From Holophagaceae bacterium (GTDB taxonomy: Bacteria; Acidobacteriota; Holophagae; Holophagales; Holophagaceae), in assembly GCA_016720465.1 (NCBI GenBank), contig JADKKO010000004.1, positions 1,736,001 through 1,800,000 of the forward strand: a stretch of DNA of 64,000 bases, in the 5' to 3' direction. Every line of letters begins with the position of its first letter. Position 1 is the first letter of the stretch. A program made the translations under genes and the position numbers. Of the stretch, positions 17,375 to 26,368 are shown piece after piece. The notes beneath the pieces were generated by a model. The model was not told the DNA's origin. It saw only the letters and a program-made list of their open reading frames with translations, and did not search any database.

Positions 17375-19156
17375 ATGCCCTTGGCTTCTCGCTTTTTGTT
17401 CGTCCCGGTTCTCTTGGCTTTGACAGCATCGGCGATTTCACTTCGGGCCCAGGCCACCATGCCCCTGGCCGAGGTGTTGCCCGGCATGAAAGGCACGGGA
17501 CGCACGGTCTTCAAAGGCGCCCAGATCGAGACATTTGAGTTCGAGGTGCTGGGCATCCAGCGCAACATCACGCCGGGGCACAGCCTGATCCTCGTGAAGG
17601 CCAGCGGGGGGCCCCTGGCCGAGACCGGCATCCTCGCGGGCATGAGCGGCTCGCCCTGCTACGTGGATGGCAAGCTCATCGGCGCCCTGAGCATCGGTTT
17701 CGCCTTCGAGAAGGAGCCCATGGGGGGCATCACGCCCATCGGCGAGATGCTGGACCAGCTCAGGGATCTCCCCGAAACCACCTCCTCCCGCACGCCCCTG
17801 ATCCTGCCCAAAGTGGAACCCCCCAAGGTGCTGAAGGCGGCGTTGCGGGGCGAGATGCTGACCCTGGCGGAATTGCTGGGTGATCAAGGCCAGGTGAGCC
17901 GCTCCGGGTCGGAAGCGCCCCTGGTGGTCACCGGGACGCCCCTATCGCCGGAAGCCCAGGCGCTTTTCGCAGGCCTGCCCCTGCGCTTCGCCAACGCTGG
18001 GAGCGGGGCGATGGTGTCCGCTTCGCCCAATGCCAAGGCCAGTCCCATCGAACCCGGCGGCATGGCCGCCATCTCGCTGGTGCAGGGCGACCTGGACATG
18101 GCTGCGTCGGGAACCATCACCTGGGTCAGCGGAAAAAAAGTGCTGCTCTTCGGCCACCAGCTTTTCAACCTGGGCGGCGTGGATCTGCCGCTCTGGTCGG
18201 CCTCGGTGGCGGGCAATGTGGCCAGCTACCAGTCCAGCTTCAAGCTCGCCCAGCCCGTGGCGCCCATCGGCGCCCTGCGGCTGGACCGCTCGGTGGGCGT
18301 GGGCGGTGTGCTGGGGGCCGAACCACGCATGGTGCCCCTGCGCATCGGCCTGAATCTCGGCGGCCGGAAGACCCTCAACTTCCGGTTCGAGCTCATGGAC
18401 CACCCCTTCATCACGCCGATCCTGGCGTCTGCGGTGGTGAGCCAGACCTTGAGCGGGCATGTGCGCGGGCTCGGCCTGCAAAGCCTGTCCCTGCAAGGCA
18501 ACATCAAGATCGCCGGGCATCCGGCCATCGAGATCGAAAATGTCATCGCGGATCTGAATCCCAACCGGCTGGCCGGTTTCGTGGGCGCCATGGTGCAGTC
18601 CCTGGCGATGAATCCCTTCGAGCGGCCGGTGTTCGAGGGCATCTCGCTGACCATCAAAGCCGAGGAGCGCCTGGACCTCACGGGGATTTCCGCGGTGCGG
18701 ATCCTCAAGGCCCATGTGAAGCGCGGGGAATCGCTTCCGGTGCTGGTGACCCTCCAGAACATCCAGGGCGTGCGGGAGACCGCGACCCTGAACATCCCCG
18801 TGCCCCACAGCGCCCAGGCCGGGAAAGCCACCCTGCTGGTGGGGGATGGACTCAGCCTGGCGGCCGCGGATCCCGACGAGCGCGTCATCGATGTGAGCGG
18901 GCTCAACGACGTGGTCCGCCTGCTGAACGGCGCTTTGCGCAACAACCATGCTTATGCGGTGCTGGTACAGAGCCAGGCGGGGGCGGGCCTGCGGGGCAGC
19001 CGGATCGAGGGGATCCCCCCCTCCGTGGCCAGCCTGATCGCCAGTGACGGTGGCAGCTCCGACAACAAGCTGCAGCGGCGCATCATCGGCCGCGCGGTGC
19101 TGCCCTTGGAACGGGAAGTGAAGGGCCTGATAACCCTTGAAGTGGAAATCGACTGA
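17375..19156 (+). CDS. Secreted SpoIVB-type (S55) peptidase-domain protein
   Basis: A 593-residue exported protein with signal peptide (FVPVLLALTASAISLRAQA). The S55 signature is GILAGMSGSPCYVDGKLIGA, where the serine of GMSGSP (about S93) corresponds to the SpoIVB nucleophile. VLFGHQLFNLGG later matches the FGH block seen in this family. In sporulating Firmicutes SpoIVB signals across membranes; here no sporulation genes are present, so the role is open, perhaps periplasmic processing. The TonB receptor gene upstream is divergent. The gene is followed after 32 bp by a secreted beta-propeller gene, suggesting a functional pair. Confidence 0.85.
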   Translation: MPLASRFLFVPVLLALTASAISLRAQATMPLAEVLPGMKGTGRTVFKGAQIETFEFEVLGIQRNITPGHSLILVKASGGPLAETGILAGMSGSPCYVDGKLIGALSIGFAFEKEPMGGITPIGEMLDQLRDLPETTSSRTPLILPKVEPPKVLKAALRGEMLTLAELLGDQGQVSRSGSEAPLVVTGTPLSPEAQALFAGLPLRFANAGSGAMVSASPNAKASPIEPGGMAAISLVQGDLDMAASGTITWVSGKKVLLFGHQLFNLGGVDLPLWSASVAGNVASYQSSFKLAQPVAPIGALRLDRSVGVGGVLGAEPRMVPLRIGLNLGGRKTLNFRFELMDHPFITPILASAVVSQTLSGHVRGLGLQSLSLQGNIKIAGHPAIEIENVIADLNPNRLAGFVGAMVQSLAMNPFERPVFEGISLTIKAEERLDLTGISAVRILKAHVKRGESLPVLVTLQNIQGVRETATLNIPVPHSAQAGKATLLVGDGLSLAAADPDERVIDVSGLNDVVRLLNGALRNNHAYAVLVQSQAGAGLRGSRIEGIPPSVASLIASDGGSSDNKLQRRIIGRAVLPLEREVKGLITLEVEID

Positions 19157-19188
19157 CCACCTGGATTTCTTTGAGCTGGAGTGCCTAC

Positions 19189-21309
19189 ATGCGTTCACGT
19201 GTGCTTCCGATGTTGCTGGTTTCCGCCGGATTGGCCCAGGCCCAGCAGGCGATGATCCCTTCAACGGTTTCTCCCGCCACTTTCAGCGGCTTCAATGACT
19301 GGCTCAGCGCCGAGACGCGGGGCATCCGCATCGGTGCCGACGGCCAGCTCCGCCTGGCGCCGGGACTGCGGCGCGTGGGCCAACTGCCCGAGGGCGTGGT
19401 GTGGGCGGCGGTGGCTGACGGCGCAGGTGGCGTGTACCTTTCCGCTGGAACCGAAGGAAAGCTGTTCCATTACAGCGGCGGCAACGTCAAGCCTCTGGCC
19501 CAGGTGAAGGGCGGGGTGATCTTCGCGATGGCGAGGCTGGGGAACGATCTGCTGGTGGCGCCCACGGGTGAAGGAAAACTGTTCCGTGTCACGCCTGCGG
19601 GGGAAGTGAAACCCTTTGCGGAGATCGAGGCCAAGGTGGTGTGGGGCATCTCCGCCCAGGGCGGCGATGTGGTCGTGGCGGGCGGCGGCGAGAAGGGCGC
19701 CGTGCTGCTGTTGGCGCGCGAGAACGGGGGCCGGAGGATGGCGGAATTGCCGGAGGAAACATCCTTCACCGCCATGACGGCCGATGGGCAGGGCGGTTTC
19801 TACCTGGGCACCCATGGCCGGGGCCTGGTGCTCCACTATTCCGGGGACAAGGTGGAGACTCTGATGTCCACCGGATTCGAGGAAGTCCGCGCCATCACGC
19901 TTTCAGATGGCCAGGTCTTCATCGGCGCCAACAATGGGCTGGCCAACCGGATGGTGAGCGGGAACCTTGAAAAGCGTGAAAGCTACCTTTCGGAAACGGG
20001 CACCGCCACCAAGTCCGCGGTGCTTCGCCTGGACAAGTCCAGGGTGCCCGAAACCCTGTGGCAGAGTTCCCAGGGCCATATCTACTCGCTGGCCGCCTGG
20101 CGGGGCCAGTTGCTGGTGGGCACCGGCAACCGCGCGCGCATCTTTTCCATCGCCCTGAGCGAACGCGGCCGGGACCAGGAAGCTTTCGCGGCGCTCCAGG
20201 ATCTTGGCACCGCCCAGGCCAGCGCCTTCGTGGCCAGCGGCCAGGACCTGCTGGCGGTGGGCTCCAATCCCGCCGAGATCCATCAGATCACCGACAGCCA
20301 GGGCCTCGAGGGCACTCTGGAAAGCCGCGTCCTGAAGGGCAATCCGTTGGCCGACTGGGGCCGAGCCTACGTGGATTCCGAACAACCGGCGGGCACCTCG
20401 GTCGAACTGCAGGTGCGCACCGGATCCACCGAAACCCCCGACAGCACCTGGTCCACCTGGACGCCGCCCCTCCGGAGCGGCGAGCGCCCGGGCGTGCCTT
20501 CCGCGCGCTTCGCCCAGTTCCGCCTGAAACTCGCCAGCACCCGCGGCGCGGCGACGCCTGTGGTGGATTCCGTGAAGGTCTATTGGACCAGCCGCAATCT
20601 GGCTCCCCTATGGGACGGCATCGATGTGATGCCCACCGGCGTGGTCATCACCCGCAGCGCGCCGCCCGATGACATCGGCATCGAAAGGGTCCCGCTGGAA
20701 ACACAGAAGCTCATTCCAGCGCTGCAATATGCGGGTTCTGAAAAACGCAGCTTCCGGCGCGCTTCCCAGGCCTTCGTCTTCCGGGTTGGCGACCCCAACA
20801 ACGACACCCTCCAGTACCGCATCCGGGTGCTTCCCGACCGGGGCAGCCCCATCGAACTGGAAAAGGCCTGGAAGGAGAAATTCTTCACCTTCGACACCCT
20901 GCCGCTCCCCGATGGCCGCTACCGCCTGGAAGTCACCGCCAGCGACGCCCCGACCCAGCCCTTCAACGCTGTGCTGACCAGCACCTTCCGGACGGTGGCC
21001 TTCATGGTGGACCACACGCCGTCGTCCATCTCGGACCTCTCGGCCATCTCCGACAGCGAGGGTGTCCATGTCCGGTTCATGGCCCAGGATGCCACCTCGG
21101 TCATCCGGGAAGCGGCCCTCAGCGCCGACGGCGAAAACTGGCTCCAGGTCCTGCCTGAGGACCGGATTTTCGACAGCCAGACCGAACGGTTCGAGGTAGC
21201 GCTCCCCAAGAACCTTGTCCGTGGAGACCGCGTCCTGGTGCGGGTCACCGATGCCCATAGCAACGAACAGACAGCCTTCGCGTTCATCGCGGCCGCAGGG
21301 AAGAAATGA
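19189..21309 (+). CDS. Secreted beta-propeller protein
   Basis: A 706-residue exported protein, start chosen at 19189 because GGAG lies 7 bases upstream and MRSRVLPMLLVSAGLAQAQ is a proper signal peptide. Residues ~50-370 show repeated blade-like units (GKLFHYSGG, GKLFRVTPAG, RGLVLHYSG) typical of NHL/WD-like propellers. The C-terminal third resembles beta-sandwich domains seen in large surface proteins. No catalytic motif is visible. It probably binds a partner or substrate of the S55 protein encoded just upstream in the same orientation. Confidence 0.75.
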   Translation: MRSRVLPMLLVSAGLAQAQQAMIPSTVSPATFSGFNDWLSAETRGIRIGADGQLRLAPGLRRVGQLPEGVVWAAVADGAGGVYLSAGTEGKLFHYSGGNVKPLAQVKGGVIFAMARLGNDLLVAPTGEGKLFRVTPAGEVKPFAEIEAKVVWGISAQGGDVVVAGGGEKGAVLLLARENGGRRMAELPEETSFTAMTADGQGGFYLGTHGRGLVLHYSGDKVETLMSTGFEEVRAITLSDGQVFIGANNGLANRMVSGNLEKRESYLSETGTATKSAVLRLDKSRVPETLWQSSQGHIYSLAAWRGQLLVGTGNRARIFSIALSERGRDQEAFAALQDLGTAQASAFVASGQDLLAVGSNPAEIHQITDSQGLEGTLESRVLKGNPLADWGRAYVDSEQPAGTSVELQVRTGSTETPDSTWSTWTPPLRSGERPGVPSARFAQFRLKLASTRGAATPVVDSVKVYWTSRNLAPLWDGIDVMPTGVVITRSAPPDDIGIERVPLETQKLIPALQYAGSEKRSFRRASQAFVFRVGDPNNDTLQYRIRVLPDRGSPIELEKAWKEKFFTFDTLPLPDGRYRLEVTASDAPTQPFNAVLTSTFRTVAFMVDHTPSSISDLSAISDSEGVHVRFMAQDATSVIREAALSADGENWLQVLPEDRIFDSQTERFEVALPKNLVRGDRVLVRVTDAHSNEQTAFAFIAAAGKK

Positions 21310-21510
21310 ACCGGCCCATTTGATCGCCTCCCTCGGGCCGGCCGCGACTATTGGAGGAGAAGTCCGGCCACCGCTTCCACCCGGGTCCCGAGGGAGAACA
21401 CATCCAATCTCGCGAAAAATGGCTGCCTGCGCCAAGGTTATGTGGCCACGTGTGCCGCAGGCGGGATGAACCGCTGAAATTGATGGATTCTGGGTAGCTG
21501 GGACTGGGGG

Positions 21511-21554
21511 AGCGGGAGAACAGGACTAGATGTCCTGTTGGTTCGGGGGGTAGT
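21511..21554. repeat. Solitary REP-like element related to the 81-bp repeat
   Basis: agcgggag, then an 8-bp stem (aacaggac / gtcctgtt, loop tagat), then cggggggtagtc. The flanks are the same as in the units at 733-980, but the stem sequence is different and still pairs. It lies 26 bp downstream of the crotonase stop, just as the array lies at the yggS stop. The rest of the 21310-21579 spacer shows nothing else. Confidence 0.7.
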
Positions 21555-21579
21555 CTGAAGGAAGGCAAGGCGGCTTCGT

Positions 21580-22356
21580 TCACCGGCCCTTGAATTGCGC
21601 CGGGCGCTTCTCCAGGAAGGCGCCCATGCCTTCCCCCATGTCCTCGCTGGCGGCCAGCAAGCCGAAAAGCGCGGCCTCGAACTCCAGGCCTTGTTCCTGG
21701 GGCATTTCCAGGCCCTGGTGCACGGCGGTCAAGGCATGGGCCTGGGCAAGAGGGCCGCGGGTGAGCATGGTCTTGGCCAGTTTCTCGGTGCCGGCTTTCA
21801 GCTCGGCCTGGGGGAACACGCGGCTCACCAGGCCCATGCGCAGGGCGTCCGCGGCGTTCACCATTTCAGCGCTCAGGATCATGTCCAAGGCCACGCCCTT
21901 GCCCACCAGGCGGGGCAGGCGCTGGGTTCCGCCGTAGCCCGGGATGATGCCCAGGGACACTTCGGGGAGGCCGAATCTCGCGTTGTCCGAAGCCACCCTT
22001 ACATGGCAGGCGAGGGCCAGCTCGCAGCCGCCGCCCAGCGCGAATCCATTGACCATGGCGATCACGGGCTTGGGCATGCGCTCGATGCGCTCGAACACGG
22101 CTTGCCCGGCCAGGCTCTGGCGCCGCGCGCTGGAACTGTCCAGATCCTTCAGTTCGGCGATGTCGGCGCCCGCCACGAAGGCCTTCTCTCCTGAGCCGGT
22201 GATGACGACCACACCCACCGCCGCGTCGTGTTCCAGCCCCGCGAAGGCCGAATCCAGTTCCTTCAGCACCTCGGTGTTCAAGGCGTTGAGCTTCTCGGGC
22301 CGGTTGATGGTCAGCCAGGCGATGCGGTCGGCGGTTTCGACGGTGATGACGGACAT
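21580..22356 (-). CDS. Enoyl-CoA hydratase/crotonase family protein
   Basis: A 258-residue crotonase-fold enzyme. The oxyanion-hole segment AFVAGADIAEL, the first catalytic glutamate in ALGGGCELALA and the second in GLPEVSLGIIPGYGGTQRL are all present, so it should be an active 2-enoyl-CoA hydratase (short-chain, crt/FadB-like). With the 3-hydroxybutyryl-CoA dehydrogenase at 61 kb and the acyl-CoA dehydrogenase at 33 kb it supplies beta-oxidation or butyrate-type steps. Confidence 0.92.
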   Translation of the reverse strand: MSVITVETADRIAWLTINRPEKLNALNTEVLKELDSAFAGLEHDAAVGVVVITGSGEKAFVAGADIAELKDLDSSSARRQSLAGQAVFERIERMPKPVIAMVNGFALGGGCELALACHVRVASDNARFGLPEVSLGIIPGYGGTQRLPRLVGKGVALDMILSAEMVNAADALRMGLVSRVFPQAELKAGTEKLAKTMLTRGPLAQAHALTAVHQGLEMPQEQGLEFEAALFGLLAASEDMGEGMGAFLEKRPAQFKGR

Positions 22357-22391
22357 GGAAGCTCCAGATGGGGTTCGGGGCCAGTCTAGCG

Positions 22392-22540
22392 CAGGAGCTA
22401 TCAGCTATCAGCTATGAGCCTTGAGCTATGAGCTTCATAGGGATGCGGCCGGAGGCCGCGACTTTACTCATGGCGCGCCGGAGGCGCCTCCAGATCAGCT
22501 GATGGCCGACGGCCGAAAGCTGAGAGCCCATACCCCCAGC
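22392..22540. repeat. Word repeats and small GC palindromes
   Basis: First comes a run of agctatcagctatcagctatgagc variants (22396-22433), then nearly perfect palindromes gcggcc-gga-ggccgc (22443-22457) and ggcgcgcc-gga-ggcgcc. The region lies between the crotonase start and the real end of the frameshifted hydrolase gene. It is non-coding once the frameshift is taken into account. Confidence 0.55.
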
Positions 22541-22541
22541 C

Positions 22542-23266
22542 CTACTTCCTCGCATCCGGATCCAGGTACTTCCGCAGGAAATCCAGGGCCAGGGGCCAGG
22601 CCAGATGGGCGGCCTCGGAGTGGAAGCTGCTGCGCTGGTCGCAAAGAAGCCGTGGCCTGCATTTTCGAAACAAACGCTCAGGTAGCTCTTCTTGGCATCC
22701 AGAAGGGCGTCTTCCAGGGTCTTCCGCTGGTCGCTGGGGATCGATGCGTCCTGGCCTCCCCACACCAGCAGCAGGTGGCTGTTGAGGCGGTCCAGGCGGT
22801 CCAGGTGCTGGGGCATGTTGCCGCCGTAGAAGCTCGCCGAGCAGGCCAGGGGCAACGTGGTGGCCGCCAGGAAGCTCATGCGTCCCCCCATGCAGAATCC
22901 GATGCTGCCGAGCTTCCGCGAGGCGGTCTGGGCATCCGCTGCGAACCAGTCCCCGACCGCAAGGAAATCATCTTCAAGGCCTGGAAGGGTCATCTTCGCG
23001 GCTTCCTCGCGCCCAGGGGCGTAGTCATCGTAGGAGGTGATGAACCCCGGCGCGGTGCGATGGAAAAGTTCCGGCGCCATGGCCGTGAATCCCTCCATGG
23101 CGAAGCGTTCGCAGATTTCCCGGATATGGCCGTTCACCCCGAAGATCTCCTGCAGGACCAGCAGGCCCGGGGCCGTGGCCGCGTCCCTGGGGCGCGCCAC
23201 AAAGGCCCTCATGGATGTGCCATCGCTCACGGACAGGTTGATCCATTGACCTTTGGCAGGATGCAT
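22542..23266 (-). pseudogene. Dienelactone hydrolase family protein, one-base frameshift
   Basis: An alpha/beta-hydrolase of the dienelactone hydrolase family with the Cys-Asp-His triad visible: C125 in GFCMGG, D173 in GGQDASIP and H205 in AGHGFF. At 22643-22645 a run of three A (plus strand) should be four. With one base added the frame continues as CDQRSSFHSEAAHLAWPLA and ends at DARK (stop at 22542), the expected family C-terminus. As written the frame runs on to 22412 with an unrelated tail. The catalytic residues precede the shift, so a partly functional product is conceivable. A sequencing error is equally possible. Confidence 0.85.
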
Positions 23267-23380
23267 GTCGGCCTCTTGTTTCCCGCATTGTGGTCCATGA
23301 CCCGGGATTGGGCCAGCGCGGTTTGGAAAATAGGAACCGCAGGGCCACCCGGCCCTTCATCCATGAGCTAAGCTTTTCGC

Positions 23381-24231
23381 ATGTTCAACCCGCCCCATCC
23401 CGAAACCTACCGCGACCAGCTCCGCGCATTCTTGCGGGAGGACTGGGGCACCAGGATTGGACTTCGGGTTCCGTGCGGGACCGGCCCATGCGCGGAGCCA
23501 TCAAGGCCAAGTCGCTGCTGGTGTTGGCAGGCCTGCCCATGGCCACGGAAGTCCTCCGCATCGTCGATGAGCGCGTGAAGGCCACGCCCTGGCAGGAGGA
23601 CGGCAGCATCGTGCAGCCCGGGAGTGTCGTCCTCGCCCTTGAGGGTCCGAGCCGTTCGATCCTGATGGCCGAACGGGTGATGCTCAACCTGCTCCAACGC
23701 CTGTCGGGCACCGCCACCCTCACGGGGATGTTCGTGGAGATGATCGAGGGGACCGGCGCGAAGATCCTCGATACCCGCAAGACGACGCCAGGCCTGAAGC
23801 TTCTGGAAAAGTACGCGGTCCGCTGCGGCGGGGGCTTCAACCACCGCCTCACCCTGGGCGATGGCGTGCTGCTGAAGGAAAACCATATCGCCGCCGCCGA
23901 CAGCCTGCGGGACGCAGTGGAAGCCGCCCGCCGCCTGAGCCCCAGCCTCGTCCGCATCGAGGTCGAGGTCGAGCGGCTGGAGCAGCTCGCCCAGTGCCTG
24001 GAATTGCCGGAGGTGGATGGCGTGCTGCTCGACAACATGGATCTGGAAGCCCTGCGCGCCGCCGTGCAGATGCGCAATGCCTCCGGCCGCCGCCTGTTCT
24101 TGGAAGCCAGCGGCAACATCACCATTGAACGCGCCCGGGAAGTCGCCGAGACCGGCGTGGATTTCCTGAGCGTCGGCGCCCTCACCCACAGCGCCCCCGC
24201 TGCGGATCTCAGCCTGAGGCTGGAGGCCTGA
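23381..24231 (+). pseudogene. nadC: Nicotinate-nucleotide pyrophosphorylase, one-base frameshift
   Basis: Quinolinate phosphoribosyltransferase, the NAD-synthesis enzyme joining quinolinate and PRPP. The start MFNPPHPETYRDQLRAFL at 23381 is in one frame and the rest, from GHQDWTSGSV onward, in another. The G-run at 23445-23448 seems to lack one G. After the shift all family blocks are present: LNLLQRLSGTATLT, KILDTRKTTPGLK, CGGGFNHRLTLGD, LLKENHI, and C-terminal EASGNI plus VDFLSVGALTHS. NadC is normally essential for de novo NAD synthesis, so a sequencing artefact is as likely as real inactivation. Confidence 0.88.
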
Positions 24232-24243
24232 GACCGAAAAAAA

Positions 24244-24678
24244 TCAGGGTTTCCGCTTTTGTTCCGCGCGCACCACCAGCACATCGCAGGGCGCGTGCCG
24301 CACCACCCGCGCGGCGGTGCTGCCGAACAGCAGGCGCTCCCAAGTCGAATGGCCCACCTGGGCCACCACCAGCAGGGATTCCGGATCCGCGGCGGCGACC
24401 AACTCCTCGGCCGGGTTCCCCCAGCGGATCATGGCCTGGGCATTCGGAAACCCTTCGATCCACTTCTCCAACTGCTCTCCTGCCCGGCGTTCCATATCCT
24501 GGGTCCAGTCCGGGTCGGGCAGGGGCAGCTGGACTTCCGGCAGCAGCGGCGGAGGAAGCTGCAGGACATGCAAAGCGGTCAAGGGCGCCCCCAGTCTTTC
24601 TGCCAGGGACCGGGCCCGGTTCAGGGCCTGGCGGGAAGCCTCCGAAAAATCCACACCCACGAGCACCGACTGGAACAT
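24244..24678 (-). CDS. Universal stress protein (UspA family)
   Basis: A 144-residue single-domain UspA protein; start at 24678 (MFQSVLVGVDFSEAS) fits the family N-terminus. The C-terminal nucleotide-binding stretch GHSTWERLLFGSTAARVV resembles the G-X2-G-X9-G(S/T) ATP-binding motif, so it is likely ATP-binding. It is divergent from the pirin pair and could share their regulatory region at 24730-24757. Confidence 0.88.
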   Translation of the reverse strand: MFQSVLVGVDFSEASRQALNRARSLAERLGAPLTALHVLQLPPPLLPEVQLPLPDPDWTQDMERRAGEQLEKWIEGFPNAQAMIRWGNPAEELVAAADPESLLVVAQVGHSTWERLLFGSTAARVVRHAPCDVLVVRAEQKRKP

Positions 24679-24729
24679 GGCATCCTCCGTCTCCAACATA
24701 GGCCGGAGCTGGAAGGAAAACACTGGGGA

Positions 24730-24757
24730 TTGAATAATAGATGTTTAAACATATAAT
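24730..24757 (+). promoter_or_regulatory. Promoter of the pirin pair with palindromic operator
   Basis: TTGAAT (24730-24735) and TATAAT (24752-24757), 16 bp apart, make a good sigma-70 promoter. The spacer contains the perfect palindrome ATGTTTAAACAT (24741-24752), which reaches the -10 box. A dimeric repressor bound there would block the promoter; its identity is unknown. Confidence 0.65.
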
Positions 24758-24793
24758 ATCTCCAGGGCCGCTCCCCTGGCCCTGGAGGCACCG

Positions 24794-25492
24794 ATGCTGA
24801 CCTTGCGAAGATCCGGAGACCGGGGGCATTTCGATTTCGGCTGGCTGGATACGCGCCATACCTTTTCCTTCGGCGAGTATTTCGACCCTGCCCATCATCA
24901 GTTCCACGCCCTGCGGGTGATCAACGAGGACCGGGTCACGCCGGGGGCGGGCTTCGGGACCCACGGCCACAAGGACATGGAGATCCTCACCTGGGTGCTG
25001 GAGGGCGCCCTGGAGCACCAGGATTCCCTGGGCACCAAGGGCATCATCCGACCCGGCGAGGCCCAGATCATGAGCGCGGGCACCGGCATCCGCCACAGCG
25101 AATTCAATTCCTCCAAGTCCGAGTCTGTTCATTTTCTGCAGATCTGGGTGCTGCCCGAAGCCAAGGACCTGAGTCCGCGCTACGACCAGGTGGCCTTTCC
25201 CGACGAACGCTTCCGCAACACCTGGGGCCTCCTGGCCAGCCGGGATGGGGCGGAGGGTTCGGTGGTGGTGTTCCAGGATCTGAAAGTCCATGTGTCCCGT
25301 CTGGATGCCGGGGTGCAGCTCGTCCGCGACCTGGATCCCGGGCGGGTTGGCTGGCTGCACGTGGCCAAGGGTTCGGTCCTGGCCAACGGGCAAACCCTGA
25401 AAGCTGGTGATGCCCTGGCCCTGGAATCCGAATCCAAGTTGGTGGTGGAAGCCGATGACAGCAATGAAATCCTCTTTTTCGATCTGGAGTGA
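24794..25492 (+). CDS. Pirin family protein, YhaK-like
   Basis: A 232-residue bicupin of the pirin family. The N-terminal cupin has TRHTFSFGEYFDPAHH and FGTHGHKDMEILTWVLEG, which supply the metal-binding histidines and glutamate, and SAGTGIRHSEFN. Pirins bind iron; some have quercetinase activity and others act as redox-sensing cofactors. The second pirin gene starts 2 bp after its stop, indicating an operon. A promoter with an internal palindrome lies 37 bp upstream. Confidence 0.9.
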   Translation: MLTLRRSGDRGHFDFGWLDTRHTFSFGEYFDPAHHQFHALRVINEDRVTPGAGFGTHGHKDMEILTWVLEGALEHQDSLGTKGIIRPGEAQIMSAGTGIRHSEFNSSKSESVHFLQIWVLPEAKDLSPRYDQVAFPDERFRNTWGLLASRDGAEGSVVVFQDLKVHVSRLDAGVQLVRDLDPGRVGWLHVAKGSVLANGQTLKAGDALALESESKLVVEADDSNEILFFDLE

Positions 25493-25494
25493 CC

Positions 25495-26364
25495 ATGAAG
25501 ATGCGAGAGGTGAAGACCCTGATCCACGGCCAGCCCACCACGGATGGCAACAAGGTGCCCTTGGTGCGGCTGCTGCCCGGGGCGGGCATGCGGGGCAGCG
25601 AGGCCTTCCAGTTGATGGACCCCTTCCTGCTCATGGACCACTTCGGCCCCATGGTGCTGAGCCCCGGCACGGACGCGGGGTTTCCGCCCCATCCCCACCG
25701 TGGCTTCCAGACGCTCACCTACATGATGCAGGGGGCCTTCCGCCACCGCGACAGCACCGGCGGGCAGGGCCTCCTGGAACCGGGCGGCGCCCAGTTGATG
25801 AACGCAGGCAGCGGCATCGTGCATGAGGAGATGCCCGTGCCCGAGCATCTGGAGACCGGCGGTCCCATCGAAGGCGTCCAACTATGGATCAATCTGCCGA
25901 AATCCGAGAAGGGCAGCCAGCCCGGCTATACGGACCTGCACGCCGCCATGATGCCTTGGCAAGCCTTCGAAGGCGGCCGCCTGCGCGCACTGGCGGGCGA
26001 GTGGCTGGGCCGCACAGGTCCCGCGGAGACCCCGGCAAAGATCGCCTACGCCCACATCGAGCTGGAGGCCGGAAGCCGTTTCGAGCACTCGATTCCTGGA
26101 GGATTCCTGGCCGCGGTGGCGCTGCTCCACGGAGATGTTGTGGTATCAGGACAGAATCTCCGCCCGGATGATGTGGCTGTGTTCGGCGAAAAGGGCGAGG
26201 CCATCCGCGTGGAGAGCGCGCAGGGCGCAAGCCTGATGGTGCTCGCGGGGCTTCCCCTCAAGGAGCCCATCGCCCATTACGGGCCCTTCGTCATGAATAC
26301 GCCTGAGGAAATCCAGCAGGCCTTCGATGACTACCAATCGGGCAAGATGGGGTTCCTGGGCTGA
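25495..26364 (+). CDS. Pirin family protein
   Basis: A 289-residue pirin proper. It contains FGPMVLSPGTDAGFPPHPHRGFQTLTYM with the metal-binding HPHRG motif, HRDSTGGQG, AGSGIVHEEMP and the C-terminal conserved MNTPEEIQQAFDDYQ. The ATG at 25495 follows GGAG with good spacing. Overall longer than the upstream YhaK-like paralogue, with the full C-terminal cupin. Likely iron-binding, possibly a quercetin-2,3-dioxygenase-type enzyme or transcription cofactor. Confidence 0.92.
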   Translation: MKMREVKTLIHGQPTTDGNKVPLVRLLPGAGMRGSEAFQLMDPFLLMDHFGPMVLSPGTDAGFPPHPHRGFQTLTYMMQGAFRHRDSTGGQGLLEPGGAQLMNAGSGIVHEEMPVPEHLETGGPIEGVQLWINLPKSEKGSQPGYTDLHAAMMPWQAFEGGRLRALAGEWLGRTGPAETPAKIAYAHIELEAGSRFEHSIPGGFLAAVALLHGDVVVSGQNLRPDDVAVFGEKGEAIRVESAQGASLMVLAGLPLKEPIAHYGPFVMNTPEEIQQAFDDYQSGKMGFLG

Positions 26365-26368
26365 GGCC

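Noticed and set aside
17942..19264. 440-codon frame antisense to the S55 peptidase gene
   Set aside because: It overlaps a gene with signal peptide and catalytic motif on the other strand; its composition is that of a high-GC shadow.
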